The notes under the pieces: generated by a model
Told to the model about the DNA's origin: nothing
What the model saw: only the letters and a program-made list of their open reading frames with translations
Databases searched by the model: none
In this document: one piece after another, positions 33,643 to 42,013 of the stretch
Numbering within the stretch: the first letter of the stretch is position 1
Layout: each line of letters starts with the position of its first letter
From: Blastococcus sp. CT_GayMR16
GTDB lineage: Bacteria > Actinomycetota > Actinomycetes > Mycobacteriales > Geodermatophilaceae
Assembly (NCBI RefSeq): GCF_004570875.1
Contig: NZ_SPQK01000001.1
Location: 416,695-480,694, forward strand
Reading direction: 5' to 3'
Length of the DNA: 64,000 nt
Translations under genes and position numbers: made by a program

Positions 33643-34754
33643 GACGATGCCTCTCCGGGGGTGGGGGATGCCGGCAGACCGCCGGCGCCGGGATGGGTCA
33701 GGTCGGCCACGGCGCCCTCGAGGTCGGGGGCGGTGGCGAGGTCCAGCGGAACGGTGACGGCCATCGACTCGTGCCCACCGATCCAGGCGGGCACCACGGC
33801 GGAGTAGCCGTAGAGGTGACCGCCGGCCACGAGCACGAGGATGTCCTCCGGCCGCGGGACGACGGTGCGCTCGACGGTGTCCTCGTCGGCACCGACCGGG
33901 CCGGACAGCCGGCCCGCCCGGCGGAGACTGGTGAGGGTGCGCCGCGCACGGCGGAACAGCTCCTCGGCGACGTCGGCCCTGCTCAGGCCGGCCCGCGCCA
34001 TGGCCGCGGCGTGCAGAGGGCCGACGACCACCGTGCAGCCGCCTCCGGTGAAGTGGGAGGGCAGCATCGCGTCGGCGATGGTGTCGAGGACCGGGCCGGC
34101 GTCGGAGGACCAGTCGTTGCGCGCCATGATCGGCGCCTCGCCGGCGTAGACGGTGACGGCGCTGCCGGCCGGGTCGACCCCGCGGTCGGCGTGCACCGGC
34201 TCCCACGGGCTGGCGGCGGCGTCCTCGGCGATGCAGTACGAGTACTTGCCGGGGTGGCCGAAGGTGGCCTTGTCGACCACCCCCGGGCGGCCGCCGCACA
34301 CGTTCTGCTGCAGCAAGCGGATCGCCCGGCCGATGGTCGCGTTGGCGTGGTGGCCCGGACCGAACAGGCTGAACCGGCTGTTCAGCGCGATCCGCTGCAC
34401 GACCGGACCGCTCACGATCAGCAGCGGTGCCGTCGCGCCGCTCACCGTCGTGCTGTGCAGGTTGTAGCGGGGCCGGCCCATGGCGACCACGGCCGCGACG
34501 AGCACGTCCATGTACTCCGCCCGCGCGCCGGCCATCACCGCGTTGATCGCGAGCTTCTCGACCGTGACCTCGCGCGCCTGCTCGGGGATCCGGGCGAGCA
34601 CGTCGCCGGGCCGGCGGCCGACGGCGGCCACGAAGGCCGCCACCCGGTCCGGCGTCGGGGGGACGACCGGGAGGCCGTCGCTCCAGCCACGCTGGAGGAA
34701 GAACTCCTGGACGTCGTCCGACGACACCTGCGCAGGGGTCGAGGTGAGCTGCAC
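33639..34754 (-). CDS. Conserved partner of the UGSC-like protein
   Basis: A 371-residue soluble protein. Start GTG 34754 is chosen because GGAGG stands 7 bases before; GTG 34826 is an in-frame alternative. The N-terminal element EFFLQRGWSDGLPVVPPTPDRV is conserved in proteins I associate with UGSC-like genes. Later blocks are INAVMAGARAEYMDV, TTVSGATAPLLIVSGPV and FGPGHHANATIGRAI, then KATFGHPGKYSYCIAED. The Cys, His and Gly-rich blocks hint at an active site, but I recognise no named enzyme family. It overlaps the UGSC-like gene by 4 bases, so the two very likely work together. Confidence 0.6.
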   Translation of the reverse strand: MQLTSTPAQVSSDDVQEFFLQRGWSDGLPVVPPTPDRVAAFVAAVGRRPGDVLARIPEQAREVTVEKLAINAVMAGARAEYMDVLVAAVVAMGRPRYNLHSTTVSGATAPLLIVSGPVVQRIALNSRFSLFGPGHHANATIGRAIRLLQQNVCGGRPGVVDKATFGHPGKYSYCIAEDAAASPWEPVHADRGVDPAGSAVTVYAGEAPIMARNDWSSDAGPVLDTIADAMLPSHFTGGGCTVVVGPLHAAAMARAGLSRADVAEELFRRARRTLTSLRRAGRLSGPVGADEDTVERTVVPRPEDILVLVAGGHLYGYSAVVPAWIGGHESMAVTVPLDLATAPDLEGAVADLTHPGAGGLPASPTPGEASS

Positions 34755-34831
34755 GCGGGTCCTCCGGTCGGCACTGACGGGGCGAACGTTGCGCGGGGCG
34801 ACCTCGCTCGAGGCCGCCCCGCGCACCGCGA

Positions 34832-36043
34832 TCAGCTGTCGACCTCCTGGATGACGAACTTTCCGTCCGTGACCACCGCGTACAGCTGCGGGCGGTCACC
34901 GGTGCCGTCCTCGGCGAACTTGACGTCTCCGGACATGCCCTCGAGCGTCTCGCCCTGCAGGTAGTCCAGGAGGCCCTGCCGGTCGTCGGCCAGGCTGTCC
35001 TCGGTGGCCTCGACCTCGTTGTCGCCGAGGTAGTTGGCGATCATGTTCACGATGTCGAAGGCGTAGGAGAAGTTCAGCGGGACGACGTCGAAGTCGTTGT
35101 CCTCCCGCGCCTGCGCCAGCAGGTCCGCAGCCGGCTGGTCCGGGTTGTCCGGGTTGAACTGGGCCGCGGTGATGGTGCCCTCGGCCGCGTCGCCGGCGCC
35201 GTTGAGGTACTCGGTGCCACCGCTCTGCAGCGACCCGGTGCCCATCAGCAGGGAGTCGAGATTCTGCGTGCGCACCTCGACGGCGATCCGCGCGGCGTCG
35301 GCCGGTCCGGCCGCCAGCGCGATGACGTCCGGGGTCTCGGCCGCCATCGACGTCACCTGCGAGGTGAAGCTCGGGTCACCGGAGGTGTAGGTGGTCGTGG
35401 AGACCACCTCGACGCCGGTGTCTTCGAAGACCTTGGTGTAGAGGTCGTTCTGCGCCTTGGTGGTCGCGTTCGCCTCGTCGTAGATGATCGCGGCGGTCTT
35501 GATGCCCTCCTGCTTCACGACCGCGCTCAGCACCGGGATGCTGTTGGCGGCGTCGGGCTGGGCCAGCGTGAACGACCAGGGACGGCTGGGCTCGAGGACT
35601 CCCGGGCGGCCGGCGCCGGGGCTGATCGCCGGCACCTCCAGCTGGGCGGCGGCGGCGCAGGCGATCTCGCAGCCGGCGCTGTCGGCCGGGGCGATGATGG
35701 CGAAGACGCCGTCCTCGCTGACCAGCTTCGGGATCGCGGTGACCAGGCTCTGCGGGTCGTTCCGGGCGTCGACCTCGACCAGCTCGAGGTCGCGGCCGTT
35801 GACGCCCCCGTCGGCGTTGATCAGCTCGACGGCGTAGTTGGCGCCGGCCCGGGCCGTCGCACTGTTGTTCGCGAACGGGCCCTCCGAGCTGTACACGAGG
35901 CCGAGCTTGTAGGGGCCGGCGTCGGACTGGTCGCCGCCGCCACCCCCGCTGCTGTTGTCGTCGGAGCCGCCACATGCGGCGACGAACAGGAGCGGCACGA
36001 CGACCGCGACGGCCGCCCTCCGTCCGGTGAATGCTCTGCGCAC
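34832..36043 (-). CDS. livJ: LivJ-type substrate-binding lipoprotein
   Basis: A 403-residue lipoprotein, start GTG 36043 (GAGAGG before it). The signal ends in lipobox VAAC followed by a Ser/Gly-rich linker. The type I periplasmic-binding fold shows LGLVYSSEGPFANNSATARAGANYAVELIN, then IIAPADSAGCEIACAAAAQL and TAAIIYDEANATTKAQ. It captures the substrate for LivHMGF further down the operon, with the UGSC-like pair and an SDR encoded between. The ligand is unknown; carboxylate or aromatic acid is likely from context. Confidence 0.88.
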   Translation of the reverse strand: MRRAFTGRRAAVAVVVPLLFVAACGGSDDNSSGGGGGDQSDAGPYKLGLVYSSEGPFANNSATARAGANYAVELINADGGVNGRDLELVEVDARNDPQSLVTAIPKLVSEDGVFAIIAPADSAGCEIACAAAAQLEVPAISPGAGRPGVLEPSRPWSFTLAQPDAANSIPVLSAVVKQEGIKTAAIIYDEANATTKAQNDLYTKVFEDTGVEVVSTTTYTSGDPSFTSQVTSMAAETPDVIALAAGPADAARIAVEVRTQNLDSLLMGTGSLQSGGTEYLNGAGDAAEGTITAAQFNPDNPDQPAADLLAQAREDNDFDVVPLNFSYAFDIVNMIANYLGDNEVEATEDSLADDRQGLLDYLQGETLEGMSGDVKFAEDGTGDRPQLYAVVTDGKFVIQEVDS

Positions 36044-36423
36044 GCTGGTGTTCCTCTCTCGTGTCCTGCTCGTCGTCGTGCAGGTCATGAACACTGGGAG
36101 AACGCGGAGACGCCGTCGCCCAGGGGTGGCGGCACCCGGGGCGATGAGCCCGTCGCGACGCCGGATTGTATACATCGAAGGCGGAACTTAGGGTGCCTCG
36201 CCAACCGGGTCAACCCCTGGCGGGAGCGTCGTTTCCGGATAGATACCGGAGCCGCACCGCTCGGCATCCGCCGTGGCGGCCGGGCGCATTGTGTACTAAG
36301 CAGTGCCGTAGATGTGGCCTGGCGCACAGGAGTCGGAACGCGCACCATGAGCCCGACTCCTTCCGCGTAGCAGATGCCGTCTCTACTGTATGGAAGATCG
36401 GTCCAAGAGTGAAGGAGGTCACG
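36044..36423. promoter_or_regulatory. Divergent promoter region
   Basis: About 380 bases between the divergent livJ and NIPSNAP genes. It contains the palindromic operator at 36165-36176, a weaker relative (ATTGTGTACTAA, 36288-36299) and CTCTACTGT at 36381-36389, whose TACTGT with TTCCGC 17 bases before could be the NIPSNAP promoter. No further gene is seen. Confidence 0.5.
36165..36176. promoter_or_regulatory. Candidate GntR operator 1
   Basis: ATTGTATACATC contains the perfect palindrome TGTATACA, with GTATAC fitting the usual GT..AC core of GntR operators. It lies 122 bases before livJ and 248 before the NIPSNAP gene. It shares the ATTGYATRCAAT pattern with four other sites in this island. 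Confidence 0.5.
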
Positions 36424-36768
36424 GTGTCCGTGTTCGAGTACCGCCACTACGAGCTGGCCCCGGGGAAGCAGGAGCTGACCCGTCGGTACGTGACGGAGTG
36501 CAGCCGGCCGACGTTCGATCGGCACGGGTTCCGGATGACCGGGCCGTGGGAGGTTGTCGCGGGAACCACCAACTCGCTGCACTACCTGCTCGAGTGGGAC
36601 GACTTCGACGCCCGGGAGCGCGGGTGGGCGGCCTTCTACGCCGATCCGGACTACCAGCGCAAGCGCGCGGAGATCATGGCCGACGGGGAGCTGGCCCTGC
36701 GGGCGCACGTCGCCTTCTGGCGCCCGATGCCCGCCCCGACCGCCCCCGCGCCGACCCCCGGCGGATGA
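36424..36768 (+). CDS. NIPSNAP family protein
   Basis: A 114-residue protein, start GTG 36424 with GGAGG 5 bases before. The ferredoxin-like NIPSNAP fold is seen in VFEYRHYELAPGKQELTRRYV, FRMTGPWEVVAGTTNSLHYLLEW and ERGWAAFYADPDYQRKRAE. Bacterial members often accompany aromatic or terpenoid degradation genes and may act as small isomerases or binding proteins; none is well characterised. Its stop overlaps the DUF3237 ATG, so both are made together. Confidence 0.8.
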   Translation: MSVFEYRHYELAPGKQELTRRYVTECSRPTFDRHGFRMTGPWEVVAGTTNSLHYLLEWDDFDARERGWAAFYADPDYQRKRAEIMADGELALRAHVAFWRPMPAPTAPAPTPGG

Positions 36769-37199
36769 CGCAGAGCATCCGGCTCGTGCCGATGGGCACC
36801 CTGACGATCCAGATCGACCAGCACACCCGCATCGGTGCCACCCCGGCCGGCATCCGCATCGTCGGCGAGGTGCTCGACTGCGAGTGGCGCAGCGATCGGG
36901 TCACCGCCCGGGCGCACGGGAAGATGTCGCACGACTGGCTCATGGAGCACGCGGACGGCTCGATCAGCATCGACGCCCGGCTGATGCTGATGACCGACGA
37001 CGGGGCACCGATCGGCATGACGTACCGGGGCAAAGCCAACCGGCAGCCGCGCGACGGCGGCGTCATCTTCACCACCCCGGTGTTCGAGACCGGCGACGAG
37101 CGCTACGCGTGGCTCAACGGCGTCCAGGCAGTGGCCCGGGGCATCCGCACGGAGCAGGTGCTGGTCTACGAGATCTTCGAGCTGACGTCGGCCGACTGA
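36765..37199 (+). CDS. DUF3237 family protein
   Basis: A 144-residue beta-rich protein from ATG 36765. It matches the DUF3237 pattern: an N-terminal Leu/Val strand, DCEWRSDRVTARAHGK, ADGSISIDARLMLMTDDGAPIGMTYRGK and FETGDERYAWLNGVQAVARG. The family is a small beta-barrel found in fungal and bacterial catabolic clusters; its reaction is unproven. The context suggests an isomerase or hydratase step with the NIPSNAP partner. Confidence 0.8.
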   Translation: MTQSIRLVPMGTLTIQIDQHTRIGATPAGIRIVGEVLDCEWRSDRVTARAHGKMSHDWLMEHADGSISIDARLMLMTDDGAPIGMTYRGKANRQPRDGGVIFTTPVFETGDERYAWLNGVQAVARGIRTEQVLVYEIFELTSAD

Positions 37200-37279
37200 G
37201 GCGGGAGTCGCCTCACGCGGCCCTAGCTGTGCGGGCCCGTCTCGTTCTGCACGCCGAACAGACCCGCCTGGTGAGCCAT

Positions 37280-37291
37280 ATTGCATGCAAG
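37280..37291. promoter_or_regulatory. Candidate GntR operator 2
   Basis: ATTGCATGCAAG carries the perfect palindrome TTGCATGCAA (37281-37290). It lies 106 bases before the CoA-transferase GTG and 86 bases (centre to centre) from the second copy, so a dimer of dimers or loop is possible. Confidence 0.55.
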
Positions 37292-37364
37292 GGAGTGCCG
37301 CTCGCCGCGGGCAACGGGAGCGCTGTGGGCGTCGGCACCTTCACTACGCCCGGCCGTCTGGCTA

Positions 37365-37378
37365 GATTGCATGCAATC
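37365..37378. promoter_or_regulatory. Candidate GntR operator 3
   Basis: GATTGCATGCAATC is a perfect 14-bp palindrome ending 18 bases before the CoA-transferase GTG and just before its GGAGG ribosome site. Binding here would block transcription or translation start. It is the best match to the shared ATTGYATRCAAT pattern. Confidence 0.6.
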
Positions 37379-37396
37379 AAGCCGGAGGAGTGGAAC

Positions 37397-38611
37397 GTGC
37401 CGAATCGAGCGACCCAGGGCGAGCTGCCGCTGTCCGACATCCGCGTGGTGGAGTTGGGACAGCTGCTCGCCGGCCCCTTCTGTGGCCAGCTGCTCGGGGA
37501 TTTCGGCGCCGAGGTGATCAAGATCGAGGATCCTGGGGTCGGCGACCCCATGCGCCAGTGGGGGCGGGAGAAGCCGCACGGCCGGTCCCTGTGGTGGCCG
37601 GTCGTCGCCCGCAACAAGATGTCGGCCACGGCGAATCTGCGCGACCCGCAGGGCCAGGACCTGGTCCGGCGGCTGCTCGCCGACGCCGACGTGCTGGTCG
37701 AGAACTTCCGGCCCGGCACCCTCGAGCGATGGGGCCTGGCGCCCGAGCAGCTGTGGGAGATCAACCCGCGGCTGATCGTCACGCGGGTGACCGGCTACGG
37801 CCAGACCGGCCCCTACGCCCCCCGCGCCGGCTTCGGCTCGATCGGTGAGGCGATGGGGGGCATCCGGTACGTGATGGGCGAGCCCGATGCCGCACCCGTG
37901 CGCGCGGGGATCTCCCTCGGCGACTCGCTCGCGGCGACCTTCGCGTGCCTGGGCACCCTGGTCGCCCTGCACGCCCGCGCGCGCACCGGCCGTGGCCAGG
38001 TGGTCGACTCGGCCATCTACGAGGCGGTGCTGTCGATGATGGAGTCGCTGATCCCCGAGTGGGCCGTGGCCGGCTACCAGCGGGAGCGGACGGGCGCGAC
38101 GCTGCCGAACGTGGCCCCGAGCAATGTCTACCCCACGGCGGACGGCGACCTGATCCTGATCGCGGCCAACCAGGACTCGGTGTTCGGCCGGCTGGCCGGC
38201 GTCATGGCGCAGCCCGAGCTGGCCGACGACCCCCGCTACGCCACGCACGGCGCCCGGGGTGCGGCGATGGCCGAGCTGGACGGGCTGATCGCCGCGTGGA
38301 GCGCGACCCAGCACGCCGACGATCTCCTCGGGCGCCTGCACGAGGCGGGCGTGCCGGCCGGCCGGATCTTCCGGGCGGCCGACATGCTCGCCGATCCGCA
38401 CTTCGCCGCACGGGAGGCGATCGTCCGCCTGCCGCACCCGGACTTCGGGGAGCTGCCGATGCACAACGTCGCGCCGAAGCTCTCCGCGACGCCCGGTCGG
38501 GTCCGCAGCGTCGGGCCAGAGCTCGGCGAGCACAACGACGACGTGTGGGGGCGCCTAGTGGGCCTTTCCGCCGCTGACCGGACCCGGCTGCACGACGCCG
38601 GGATCATCTGA
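37397..38611 (+). CDS. CaiB/BaiF family CoA-transferase (type III)
   Basis: A 404-residue enzyme, start GTG 37397 with GGAGG 8 bases before. Family blocks are VVELGQLLAGPFCGQLLGDF, EVIKIEDPGVGDPMRQWG, NKMSATANLRDPQG, VENFRPGTLERWGL, and the catalytic-Asp region GISLGDSLAATFACLG. The enzyme moves CoA between carboxylic acids and activates the pathway acid for further steps. Two palindromic operators precede it. The gene converges on the muconolactone-isomerase-like gene 28 bases further on. Confidence 0.9.
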   Translation: MPNRATQGELPLSDIRVVELGQLLAGPFCGQLLGDFGAEVIKIEDPGVGDPMRQWGREKPHGRSLWWPVVARNKMSATANLRDPQGQDLVRRLLADADVLVENFRPGTLERWGLAPEQLWEINPRLIVTRVTGYGQTGPYAPRAGFGSIGEAMGGIRYVMGEPDAAPVRAGISLGDSLAATFACLGTLVALHARARTGRGQVVDSAIYEAVLSMMESLIPEWAVAGYQRERTGATLPNVAPSNVYPTADGDLILIAANQDSVFGRLAGVMAQPELADDPRYATHGARGAAMAELDGLIAAWSATQHADDLLGRLHEAGVPAGRIFRAADMLADPHFAAREAIVRLPHPDFGELPMHNVAPKLSATPGRVRSVGPELGEHNDDVWGRLVGLSAADRTRLHDAGII

Positions 38612-38638
38612 GCCGCCGTGCCGGCTCCCCCTCCCGCC

Positions 38639-38935
38639 TCAGGCGCGGTCGCGCGTGAGCGGGTCGCTCGGGTGCGCCGCCGTCGGGATCACCTCGACGT
38701 CGATGAACGGGTAGATCGGCAACGCCGCGAGGATCTTGTGCAGCTCGGTGGCGTCGGCGGCCTCCCAGAGGCCGTAGTTGGCACGCCGGCCGGGGATGCG
38801 CCAGAGCCGCTTGATGATGCCGGCATCCCCGAGCTCGCGGCCCCGCTCGGCCTCCTTGGAGTAGATCTCGTCGATCTCGGCCTGCGTGTAGAGGCCGTGC
38901 GGGATGTTCACCTGGGTGTGCACGAGGAACTCCAT
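38639..38935 (-). CDS. Muconolactone delta-isomerase-like protein
   Basis: A 98-residue protein, start ATG 38935. It follows the CatC pattern: N-terminal strand EFLVHTQVNIP, ELGDAGIIKRLWRIPGRRANYGLWEAADATEL and the end LPIYPFIDVEVIPTAAHPS. In the beta-ketoadipate pathway CatC shifts the double bond of muconolactone. No catA or catB gene is present, so it may act on a related lactone of the ring-cleavage branch. It is a single gene, divergent from the FMN reductase. Confidence 0.8.
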   Translation of the reverse strand: MEFLVHTQVNIPHGLYTQAEIDEIYSKEAERGRELGDAGIIKRLWRIPGRRANYGLWEAADATELHKILAALPIYPFIDVEVIPTAAHPSDPLTRDRA

Positions 38936-39129
38936 GTCCGACTCCTTCTCACTCGGGGTACTCCCGGGGCCGGGCCCCGCCGTCCCCGTCCGTCGGGAGC
39001 CCGCCGATCGTGCGGGTCCCGTCCTGCTGCACCATCCCGGCCACCGCTGTGCACCCTGCCGATGTCACTCCCGGGCGCGGCCGACCCGGCGTCGCGTCCA
39101 TCCGTCCCGTGAGGAAGAGGCTGTCCCCC

Positions 39130-39708
39130 GTGCCCAAGCCCGTTCTGCAGATCGTCATCGGGAGCACCCGGCCCGGCCGGGTCGGCCGCCCGGTCGCCGA
39201 GTGGTTCCAGGAGAAGGCCGTCGAGCACGGCGACTTCGAGGTCGAGCTGGTCGACCTCGCCGCCGTCGCCCTGCCGTTCCTCGACGAGCCGGAACTGCCG
39301 CGCTTCGGTCGCTACCAGCACCAGCACACCCGCGACTGGAGCGCCACGGTGTCCCGGGCGGACGCGTTCGTCTTCGTGACCCCCGAGTACAACCACGGTC
39401 CGAGCGCGGCCCTGAAGAACGCGATCGACTTCCTGCACGCCGAGTGGCAGTACAAGCCGCTGGGCTTCGTGAGCTACGGCGGCATCGCCGCCGGCGCGCG
39501 GGCCGTCCAGATCCTCAAGCAGTTCGTGCTCCCGCTGAAGATGACGCCGCTGTTCGAGACGGTCGCCATCCCGCTGGTCGAGCAGTTCCTCGACGAGAAG
39601 CGGCAGTTCCGCAGCAACGAGATCCTGGACGCCGCCGCGTCGATGATGCTCACCGAGCTGCATCGGCTGTCCGAGGCGCTCCGGCCGCTGCGTCGTCCGG
39701 CGCGCTGA
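39130..39708 (+). CDS. NADPH-dependent FMN reductase
   Basis: A 192-residue flavodoxin-like reductase, start GTG 39130. It shows QIVIGSTRPGRVGRPVAEW (FMN phosphate loop) and FVTPEYNHGPSAALKNAIDF, the family hallmark. It may supply reduced FMN to an oxygenase; a suitable two-component monooxygenase is not in the window. The last 59 bases overlap the convergent flavoprotein dehydrogenase gene, an unusually long overlap. Confidence 0.85.
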   Translation: MPKPVLQIVIGSTRPGRVGRPVAEWFQEKAVEHGDFEVELVDLAAVALPFLDEPELPRFGRYQHQHTRDWSATVSRADAFVFVTPEYNHGPSAALKNAIDFLHAEWQYKPLGFVSYGGIAAGARAVQILKQFVLPLKMTPLFETVAIPLVEQFLDEKRQFRSNEILDAAASMMLTELHRLSEALRPLRRPAR

Positions 39709-41131
39709 GCGCCGGCCCACCTGCACGGGCGTCGGCGGCGGCCGTGCGACCCGCGATCCGGCCCATGGTCAGGGCGTTGGCCACGGCGTTGCCGCCCCCG
39801 ACGTAGCGCGGCCCGAGGACGCCGCCGCCCGCCTCGCCGGCGGCAGAGAGGCCGGGCACGGTTGCGCCGGTCCGGTCGAGCACGCGCGCGTCCTCGTCGA
39901 TCCGGAGCCCGGTGTGCGTGACGACGAGCTGCGCGGGCAGCATCCGGACGGCGTAGAAGGGCGGCCGGGCGATCGGTGCCGGTGGCTCGGTCACCCCCTT
40001 GGCGCGCAGGCTCTCGGACCGGGCGAAAGCGGGGTCCTGCCCGAGCGGCAGCGTGACGTTCCAGCGCGCGAGCGTCGCCTCCAGCGCCGCGGCGGGCACG
40101 CCGATCCGACCGGCGAGCGCGGCCAGGTCCTCCGCCTGGGCCGTCCGTCCCCCGGCGACCTCCGCCAGCACCCGGTCCGGCGTCCAGTCGGCGTAGCCCG
40201 GCGGGAGCGCGAGGCGGGCCGCCTCGTCGAAGATCGCCCAGGCCTGCCCGCCGTGGTCGTCGAGGATCCCCGCGGCTACGGCGTAGCTGGCGTCCTCGTC
40301 CATGAACCGCAGACCGCTCCGGTCGACGTACACCCGGGACAGCGGCGGGAACCCGGCGTCCCAGTGGTGCCGGGTCTGGAAGTACGCCGTGACCACCAGC
40401 AGGCCCCAGCCGATGCCGGCGAGGTCTGCGCCGGCCTGCTCCCCCAGCGCCAGGTGGTCCCCGCGCGACCCGGTGCCGGCCGTGACGAAGAGGTCGTCGC
40501 CCGCCGCGAGGGCGGGAGGGAACCAGCGGGCGACGAGCTCGGGCGCCTGCGCCAGCCCACCGGTGGCGATCACGACCGCCCCGGCCCGCACCTCCACGCC
40601 GTCGGCGACGACGCCGCGGACCCGGCCGTCGGCGACCAGGAGGTCGTGCACCCGGGTGTGCAGCACGAGGTCGACGTCGTGCCTCCTGCGGGCGCGCTCG
40701 AGCACGTGGACGACGCCCTGGCCCTGGTCGCGGGGGACGTGGCCGCGCCAGACGTCCTCGACGCCCGAGCGACACAGGCCGGGGTGGTGCGCACTCCCCG
40801 ACCGCTCCGCAGGCACGTCCAGGCCGAGTCCGAGCAGCCACTCCAGGGCGGGTGCCGCCTGCGTGCAGAACCGGCGGATCAACCCGGGCTGCAGCCGCCA
40901 CTGGTTGAGGTCCATGTAGTGCTGGAAGAACCGGTCCACCGAGTCCTCGACGCCCATCGCGGCCTGGACGCTCGTGCCGGCCGCGGTGAACATGCCCGCC
41001 GACTGGAGCATGGAGCCGCCGATCTCGCCCTCGGACTCGAGCAGCAGGACCCGCGCCCCGTCCTCCGCGGCCGAGACGGCCGCCGCCAGCCCGGCCCCGC
41101 CCGCCCCAAGCACGACGACGTCGTAGGTCAC
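39650..41131 (-). CDS. FAD-binding dehydrogenase (fumarate-reductase/KstD-like)
   Basis: A 493-residue flavoprotein from GTG 41131. The FAD site GAGGAGLAAAVSAAEDGARVLLLES is at the N-terminus, GEIGGSMLQSAG is the second FAD element and VVIATGGLAQAPELV the ATG motif. The C-terminus (AAGEAGGGVLGPRYVGGGNAVANALTMGRIAG) is typical of this family, which includes 3-ketosteroid dehydrogenases and fumarate reductases. It probably introduces a double bond into a pathway intermediate. It overlaps the SDR gene by 4 bases. Confidence 0.85.
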   Translation of the reverse strand: MTYDVVVLGAGGAGLAAAVSAAEDGARVLLLESEGEIGGSMLQSAGMFTAAGTSVQAAMGVEDSVDRFFQHYMDLNQWRLQPGLIRRFCTQAAPALEWLLGLGLDVPAERSGSAHHPGLCRSGVEDVWRGHVPRDQGQGVVHVLERARRRHDVDLVLHTRVHDLLVADGRVRGVVADGVEVRAGAVVIATGGLAQAPELVARWFPPALAAGDDLFVTAGTGSRGDHLALGEQAGADLAGIGWGLLVVTAYFQTRHHWDAGFPPLSRVYVDRSGLRFMDEDASYAVAAGILDDHGGQAWAIFDEAARLALPPGYADWTPDRVLAEVAGGRTAQAEDLAALAGRIGVPAAALEATLARWNVTLPLGQDPAFARSESLRAKGVTEPPAPIARPPFYAVRMLPAQLVVTHTGLRIDEDARVLDRTGATVPGLSAAGEAGGGVLGPRYVGGGNAVANALTMGRIAGRTAAADARAGGPALSAPDDAAAGAPRTADAAR

Positions 41132-41895
41132 GTCAGCGACCAGCCGCCGTCGACGAAGAGGGTCACCCCGGTCACGTAGGAGGACAGCGGCGAGGCGAGG
41201 AACAGGACGGCGGAGGCGATGTCCTCCGGCTGGCCGAACCGGGCGAGCGGGATGGACCGCAGCGACTCCTGCTTGGCCACCTGCCGCGGGTCGTCGGCGG
41301 GCCAGGCGGTCAGCCGGGTCTCGATGTAGCCCGGTGACACCGCGTTGACCCGGATCCCGGAGGCGCCCCACTCCGCCGCGGCGTACCGCGTGGTGCTGGT
41401 GAGCGCCGCCTTGGACGCCGCGTAGCTCAGCCTCTCCCGCACCGTCTTGTCGACGACGAGCGAGGTGATGGTGACGATCGCCCGCGACCCGTCGTGCTGC
41501 ATGTGGCGGAACGCCGTCTGCGAGCCGCGCACCGCGCTCCAGGTGTTGGTGCGCAGGACCTGCTCGAACGTCGCCTGGTCGACGTCCTCGGCGAGCTGGT
41601 GGCTGACCGTTCCGGCGTTGTTGACCCACACCGACAGCGGCGGCTGCTCCCGCAGGGCGGCGTCGATGCCGTCGTGACCCTCCTCCGTCGTCAGGTCGGC
41701 GGTCACCGGCACCGCCCGGCCGCCGGAGAACCCCGCCAATGCCCGGTCGAGTTCGTCGGCGTCCCGGTCGACGAGCACCACTGTGAGCCCGACCTCGTGC
41801 AGCACGGTCGCGATCGCCAGCCCGATCCCGCGGGCCGCGCCCGTGACGACGGCGGTGGTGCCCGCCAGTTCCGCGAACGGCTCCCGCCAGGTCAT
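41128..41895 (-). CDS. SDR family dehydrogenase
   Basis: A 255-residue SDR, start ATG 41895 with GGAGG 6 bases before. It shows TGAARGIG, NNAGTVSH, catalytic Ser in TITSLVV, Tyr-Lys in YAASKAAL, and the end YVTGVTLFVDGGWSLT. It is the first gene of a two-gene transcript with the flavoprotein dehydrogenase. A candidate GntR operator lies 65 bases upstream. The reaction is likely oxidation of a secondary alcohol before desaturation. Confidence 0.87.
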   Translation of the reverse strand: MTWREPFAELAGTTAVVTGAARGIGLAIATVLHEVGLTVVLVDRDADELDRALAGFSGGRAVPVTADLTTEEGHDGIDAALREQPPLSVWVNNAGTVSHQLAEDVDQATFEQVLRTNTWSAVRGSQTAFRHMQHDGSRAIVTITSLVVDKTVRERLSYAASKAALTSTTRYAAAEWGASGIRVNAVSPGYIETRLTAWPADDPRQVAKQESLRSIPLARFGQPEDIASAVLFLASPLSSYVTGVTLFVDGGWSLT

Positions 41896-41959
41896 CGCAG
41901 CCTCCGGGTGCGTCGCGCCGGCCGGCCCCGTTGGCCGCCGGGTGATCACCAGATCGGAG

Positions 41960-41971
41960 TCTGTATACAAC
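41960..41971. promoter_or_regulatory. Candidate GntR operator 4
   Basis: TCTGTATACAAC contains TGTATACA (41962-41969), the same 8-base palindrome as operator 1. It stands in the promoter gap of the SDR-flavoprotein transcript, directly after the GntR gene end. Confidence 0.5.
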
Positions 41972-42013
41972 CTTGCCCGAAGCGGTGTCCACGCCGACCG
42001 GGCGGGCGACGCC

